From: Saprospiraceae bacterium
GTDB lineage: Bacteria > Bacteroidota > Bacteroidia > Chitinophagales > Saprospiraceae
NCBI GenBank assembly: GCA_019187225.1
Contig: JABAQQ010000013.1
Span: 62,001-126,000, forward strand
Direction of reading: 5' to 3'
DNA: 64,000 nucleotides
Made by a program: the position numbers and the translations under genes. The notes under the pieces are model-generated. The model was not told the origin of the DNA. It made no database searches and saw only the letters and a program-made list of their open reading frames with translations. Positions 60,797-64,000 of the stretch are shown piece after piece (within the stretch, counting starts at the first letter, position 1; every line of letters begins with the position of its first letter).

Positions 60797-62314
60797 TTAT
60801 TGTTTGTTCGCTTCCGCCGACAAATCGCGCACTTCGCGGGTGTCGGCTATTTTTTGCGCTTCGCCGAGGCTGACACGGGCTGCGACGCGGTCGCCTTTGC
60901 GCAAAGCCGCCCTCGCGGCGTCCACTTTCTGAGAGTAGGTGTTGATGCTCGTGGTCATGTTTTTGGCTTCAACCCCTTGCGGCACGTATGTTTGCGCGGT
61001 CTGCACGGCCTGGAGCGCCTGGGCGGCGTTGCCTTCGTTGAGGCGGGTACGAGCCGTTTTCATATTGGCGACGTAAGCGTCCAGTTTGCGCCGCAGGGCT
61101 TCGGATTCGTCGGTCGTGCGGTATTTGACGGCTGCGTTGACGGCGTCGCAGGCGGCATACGCATTACCTGCGGCGAGTTCTGTGCTGGCCTTATCCATGT
61201 AAATCTTGTGTTGGAGGTAGTTGTTCGCACGGGTGCGCGCCTCTGTGAGTGCCTGGCTGGAGGCGAACAAACCGGCGAGATCATACCATCTTACCGCGTC
61301 GGCATACTTGCCCAATTCAAACGAGGAATTGCCGTAAGCGAAAAGTTTGTCGTGCTGTTTGAACATGCGCGCGTCCACTTCGGCGGTGTTGTCGGTGAGC
61401 TGTCTGGCTCTGGCATAATTTTTAGCGGCAGATTCATAATTGCCGGCACTGGCGTTATAATCGCCTGACACAATGCATTTTGTGTAAAGCTGCGTACGGG
61501 TGCTGCTGATTTTGCCTTGTATTTCTGCGGTGTTCCGGTGCAAAGAGGCAGTGTAATAGCAGGCCAGAGCGGATTCGAGCTGGCCTTGTGCAGCGAAGTT
61601 GTTGCCGTCCTGGAGCGCGATGTTGTAGTTGGCGTCGGTGATGAGTTCGTCCACTTTGGTCGCGCTCACGTCCGTCGGATTCATCTGGGTTTTGGCATAA
61701 TCGAGGCGGTTGCGGGCATTGCGCGGACTGGTTTTCATGTCGCGTTTGGCATCAGAGATGGCCTTGGTGTAGGCCGCGATGCGTTGTTCGTTGAGGCGTT
61801 TCACGTCGGCGGCGTGTTGTTTCATCAAGTGGTCGTCAACGGGTTTGAGCAGGGCGGCCACGCTGCGGCGGTTGATGGCGCGGAATTTCGATTCCGCTTT
61901 GTTGTACGCCAGGATGCCGGCTTTGTAGTCGCCGGATTTTTGCAGTTGGAGACATTTGTTCAGCGCCCGGAAATACTTCTTGTGGTATTTCCTGCCCACT
62001 TGTTTCAGCGCCCGACACTGTTTTTTCACATCTTTGGAAGCGCCTTTTTGAGCGGTTTTGAAGGCTGATCTGGCTTCGGAAAAATTGCGGGATTTGAGGT
62101 GCTCCAAACCTTGACGCAGCACTGCCGGGGCAGCCGGGACAGCAGGGGCGGCTTTTTTCGCCGGGGTTTTGACGGCGGGGGCGGAGCGTTTTTCTTTGGC
62201 GCCGGCGCTGGCGGTGGTCTGGTTTTTTTGTGCGTCGAGGGGGTGATACAGGGCGGTCAATGTCAACACAAAGAAGACAGGGGCGAGGCTCCGGATAATG
62301 CTGTGGATTTTCAT
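60797..62314 (-). CDS. exported helical-repeat protein of unknown function (505 aa)
   Basis: A signal peptide (about 1-28, VFFVLTLTALYHPLDA) is followed by an Ala/Lys/Pro-rich linker (about 30-65, KKAAPAVPAAPAV). The rest is about 430 residues of alpha-helical hairpins with TPR-like spacing (for example LEHLKSRNFSEARSAFKTAQ, GNYESAAKNYARARQL, GKYADAVRWYDLAGLF). Probably a periplasmic or surface scaffold. There is no catalytic motif, lipobox or T9SS tail. It lies on the same strand as, and downstream of, the astacin gene (38-bp gap), so they may be co-transcribed. Confidence 0.75.
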   Translation of the reverse strand: MKIHSIIRSLAPVFFVLTLTALYHPLDAQKNQTTASAGAKEKRSAPAVKTPAKKAAPAVPAAPAVLRQGLEHLKSRNFSEARSAFKTAQKGASKDVKKQCRALKQVGRKYHKKYFRALNKCLQLQKSGDYKAGILAYNKAESKFRAINRRSVAALLKPVDDHLMKQHAADVKRLNEQRIAAYTKAISDAKRDMKTSPRNARNRLDYAKTQMNPTDVSATKVDELITDANYNIALQDGNNFAAQGQLESALACYYTASLHRNTAEIQGKISSTRTQLYTKCIVSGDYNASAGNYESAAKNYARARQLTDNTAEVDARMFKQHDKLFAYGNSSFELGKYADAVRWYDLAGLFASSQALTEARTRANNYLQHKIYMDKASTELAAGNAYAACDAVNAAVKYRTTDESEALRRKLDAYVANMKTARTRLNEGNAAQALQAVQTAQTYVPQGVEAKNMTTSINTYSQKVDAARAALRKGDRVAARVSLGEAQKIADTREVRDLSAEANKQ

Positions 62315-62352
62315 ATCGTTTGCTTTTGATTGTTGAAAATGAGTTTTGGGTA

Positions 62353-63750
62353 TTACTGCGTGCGCACCAGCCGCTTTGTCACACGCCGGTCGCCCATCTG
62401 CGCCACGAGGAAATAAACTCCGGCGGGCAGGTCGTCGGCCGCGAAGGTGAAGGAGTAGTCGCCCGCTTCCTGGCGCTGCGGTTGCACGGGCGTGGCGATC
62501 AGCAGGCCGGTGGCGTTGAAGATGCGGATTTCCACGTTTTCGGGTTCGTCGAGTTGGTAGGCGATGGTAGTGGAGGTGGTGAAGGGGTTGGGGGAGGCAG
62601 AAAATTGGATTTCAGTTTTTTCTTTAGTATCAGGCTGGTCGTCTTGAGGTGATTGATGATCGTGTTGCATGGCTGCCATCCATTCTTCCACTTCAGGAGG
62701 TATGGCGAGTTGGTATGCGCCGCCGCAACCGTCAATTACTGCATGAAACGTAGACCCTTCATGGGCTTCAAAACCAGGGTTTAACTGCACAAACACTCCT
62801 GCATCGTACATCATGTTGTTGTTACCTTGCACCGCAGCAGTTGAAGTAATATGTCCCGGCGTTTCAAAATGAAGGGGACGTTGTACAGAAGGGATAGTAG
62901 TACTCAGGTTATAATCTGACGGGCAATTTTTTTCCGGGTACATCCAATTCATACTTATCACATCGCCGATGCTGTATTCCGTTGCATTTCCAAATGCCTG
63001 ACCGTTGTTCGCTGTAATAGTCGGCTGTCCATTTTTGCTAAATGCATCGGGCTCGTAATGCATGGCAGACTCGAAATCGTACGGTCCGATTTCCGTTCCA
63101 TCTACAATAATCATTTGAAAGTTGTGTTCTTTTCCCGGTATAATATTGTCCCAATGAATTGTTACAAAATTATTTCTGCCGGGTCGGCACTGCTCATGAT
63201 AAAAACCCGCAGCATGGGCGATCTCATGTATGATTTGTTTAAAACCGCAGCCGGGGTCATTCAAATTTACGGGTTGTTCGCCCGCAATGACAAGATTGCC
63301 AGTCCATGCGCTGCATCCGGGCGAAGGCTGAAACCGGATTCTGTCAAATTCGCCTTCATGTGGTTTGAGTAACAGATTTGTAGAGCCATTAATATAATCA
63401 ATGGCTTGATGTATGAGGTTGATATATGCCGGAGCAAAGCTCGGGTCAATCGTATAAGGTATAACGCCACTTCCCCAACGGGTCGAATGTTCAAAACCAG
63501 GATCTCCAACAGGGTCGTCAATGACAAATCCCCTTTCATCAACTCCTTTGTGCAAATCTTCGATTCTTCCAAGTATCATATCGCCATCCAGAATCGCCAG
63601 GCCATCAATGACTTCGACTGTAAGGGTTTGAGGTTGTTTCATTCCCGGAAGGATGGTAGTAATTTGGATAATTGAGTCGGGCGTGTGGTTTTGCGCTCGC
63701 GCCTGCGTTGCTGAAATCAGCAAAAACAGAGCAAAATATATCTTTTTCAT
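62353..63750 (-). CDS. T9SS-exported astacin-like (M12A) metalloprotease
   Basis: 465 residues. A signal peptide ends ARAQ (20) and a short propeptide-like region follows. The astacin domain (about 90-275) reads RWGSGVIPYTID; the zinc motif HEIAHAAGFYHE is at 175-186 (ligands His175, His179, His185; base Glu176) and continues QCRPGRNNFV. The Met-turn SAMHYEP has Met230 and Tyr232, the fifth-ligand tyrosine of astacins. The C-terminal 80 residues form a type A T9SS sorting domain (SASPNPFTTSTTIAY, IRIFNATGLLI, LPAGVYFLV). It should be secreted and active outside the cell against proteins. Upstream of it lies the hairpin 63788-63823. Confidence 0.93.
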   Translation of the reverse strand: MKKIYFALFLLISATQARAQNHTPDSIIQITTILPGMKQPQTLTVEVIDGLAILDGDMILGRIEDLHKGVDERGFVIDDPVGDPGFEHSTRWGSGVIPYTIDPSFAPAYINLIHQAIDYINGSTNLLLKPHEGEFDRIRFQPSPGCSAWTGNLVIAGEQPVNLNDPGCGFKQIIHEIAHAAGFYHEQCRPGRNNFVTIHWDNIIPGKEHNFQMIIVDGTEIGPYDFESAMHYEPDAFSKNGQPTITANNGQAFGNATEYSIGDVISMNWMYPEKNCPSDYNLSTTIPSVQRPLHFETPGHITSTAAVQGNNNMMYDAGVFVQLNPGFEAHEGSTFHAVIDGCGGAYQLAIPPEVEEWMAAMQHDHQSPQDDQPDTKEKTEIQFSASPNPFTTSTTIAYQLDEPENVEIRIFNATGLLIATPVQPQRQEAGDYSFTFAADDLPAGVYFLVAQMGDRRVTKRLVRTQ

Positions 63751-63787
63751 ATCATTTTCCTTTTAAAAATTGAAAGTTGGGTGAAGT

Positions 63788-63823
63788 GCTGCCCCCGCCG
63801 GTTTTTTCGGAGAGGGTGGCGGG
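63788..63823. repeat. inverted repeat between tail-fibre-like gene and astacin gene
   Basis: Arms GCTGCCCCCGCC (63788-63799) and GGCGGGAGCAGC (63812-63823), one mismatch. It may end the upstream minus-strand gene, but no U-run follows, so a terminator is not certain. Confidence 0.45.
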
Positions 63824-63863
63824 AGCAGCAGTGATTGGTTATTGGAGACTATTAGCCGCCGGG

Positions 63864-64000
63864 TTACCTGGAGTTGGTTTCCAGCGCCTGTACGCGCTGT
63901 TGCAGGGTCTCATTTTCTTTTTTCAGGGCGATGAGGTACAGGGTAAGTTCCTCGATTTTTTCCATCATCTTCGTCTGCATTTCGCCGACGCTGATGCCGT
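63864..64000 (-). CDS. C-terminus of a tail-fibre / endosialidase-chaperone-domain protein (partial)
   Basis: The minus-strand frame that enters at the window edge ends at a TAA (63864-63866). It reads GISVGEMQTKMMEKIEELTL, then YLIALKKENETLQQRVQALE. This is the ending of the intramolecular chaperone (peptidase S74) domain proteins common in Bacteroidota: an M-x-x-K-x-M-E-K-I-E-E-L-T-L-Y helix followed by a coiled coil. Such domains trimerise and cut themselves from surface or secreted fibres. The rest of the gene lies beyond the window, so the length and N-terminal domains are unknown. Confidence 0.75.
   Translation of the reverse strand, partial: GISVGEMQTKMMEKIEELTLYLIALKKENETLQQRVQALETNSR

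Noticed and set aside
1-64000. tRNA, rRNA, tmRNA, riboswitches, insertion sequences
   Set aside because: Scanning the intergenic regions by eye gave no T-loop/anticodon pattern, no riboswitch core and no transposase with flanking repeats; small RNAs could still be missed.

Overview
The window looks like chromosomal DNA of a Bacteroidota bacterium, most likely from the Saprospiria (Saprospiraceae/Haliscomenobacter-like). I infer this from several signs. At least seven proteins end in type IX secretion (T9SS) sorting domains. There are TonB-dependent receptor, PKD, SprB and 'choice-of-anchor L' domains. Promoters fit the Bacteroidota form TTG-N19/23-TAnnTTTG. The SRP RNA has the short form with its core loop reading GGGCGGAAACGCAGCAAGG. 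The taxonomic call below class level is inference.

Layout. 1-7 kb: a minus-strand block with a small unknown gene, dinD, a secreted unknown protein, nrdB, a GT39-type membrane glycosyltransferase and corA. Between nrdB and the glycosyltransferase lies a DnaA-box-like cluster. 7-18.6 kb: a plus-strand block of secreted proteins (histidine-phosphatase lipoprotein, HExxHxxGxxH metalloprotease, an unknown exported protein and a 2529-residue adhesin with 17 tandem PKD-like repeats). 18.7-20 kb: fructose-6-phosphate aldolase, two very long perfect palindromes and the SRP RNA gene. 20-26 kb: a large SF1 helicase, an alpha/beta-hydrolase-fold protein without a recognisable Ser/His triad, and a membrane-anchored AraC regulator. 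26-33.7 kb: TonB receptor plus a T9SS hydrolase-fold protein, then two paralogous T9SS proteins. 33.8-36.1 kb: rplT, rpmI, an unexpected Cys-rich secreted gene, and infC. 36.2-41 kb: a HicB-like protein, priA, a TIR-domain gene fragment, a Gfo/Idh/MocA oxidoreductase and a DUF6958-like protein. 41-51 kb: large T9SS proteins, a Uma2 nuclease-fold protein and paaZ. 51-64 kb: GNAT, a LytS-type histidine kinase following a frameshifted caspase-like gene, an Rpn/YhgA nuclease-like protein, a TPR-CHAT protein, a helical-repeat protein, an astacin and the C-terminus of a tail-fibre/endosialidase-chaperone protein.

Functionally the window mixes housekeeping (ribonucleotide reduction, Mg2+ uptake, SRP, translation initiation, replication restart, phenylacetate catabolism) with a large secreted/adhesive protein repertoire. 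It also carries a caspase-fold neighbourhood (frameshifted caspase-like gene, TPR-CHAT protein), a TIR remnant and an Rpn nuclease, which recall conflict-type systems. I see no complete known defence operon, CRISPR array, tRNA or rRNA.

The most distinctive non-coding structure is of two kinds: 37-38 bp perfect palindromes next to the SRP gene, and short tandem arrays (6-9 bp units, different at each locus) that run up to or into stop codons of minus-strand genes.
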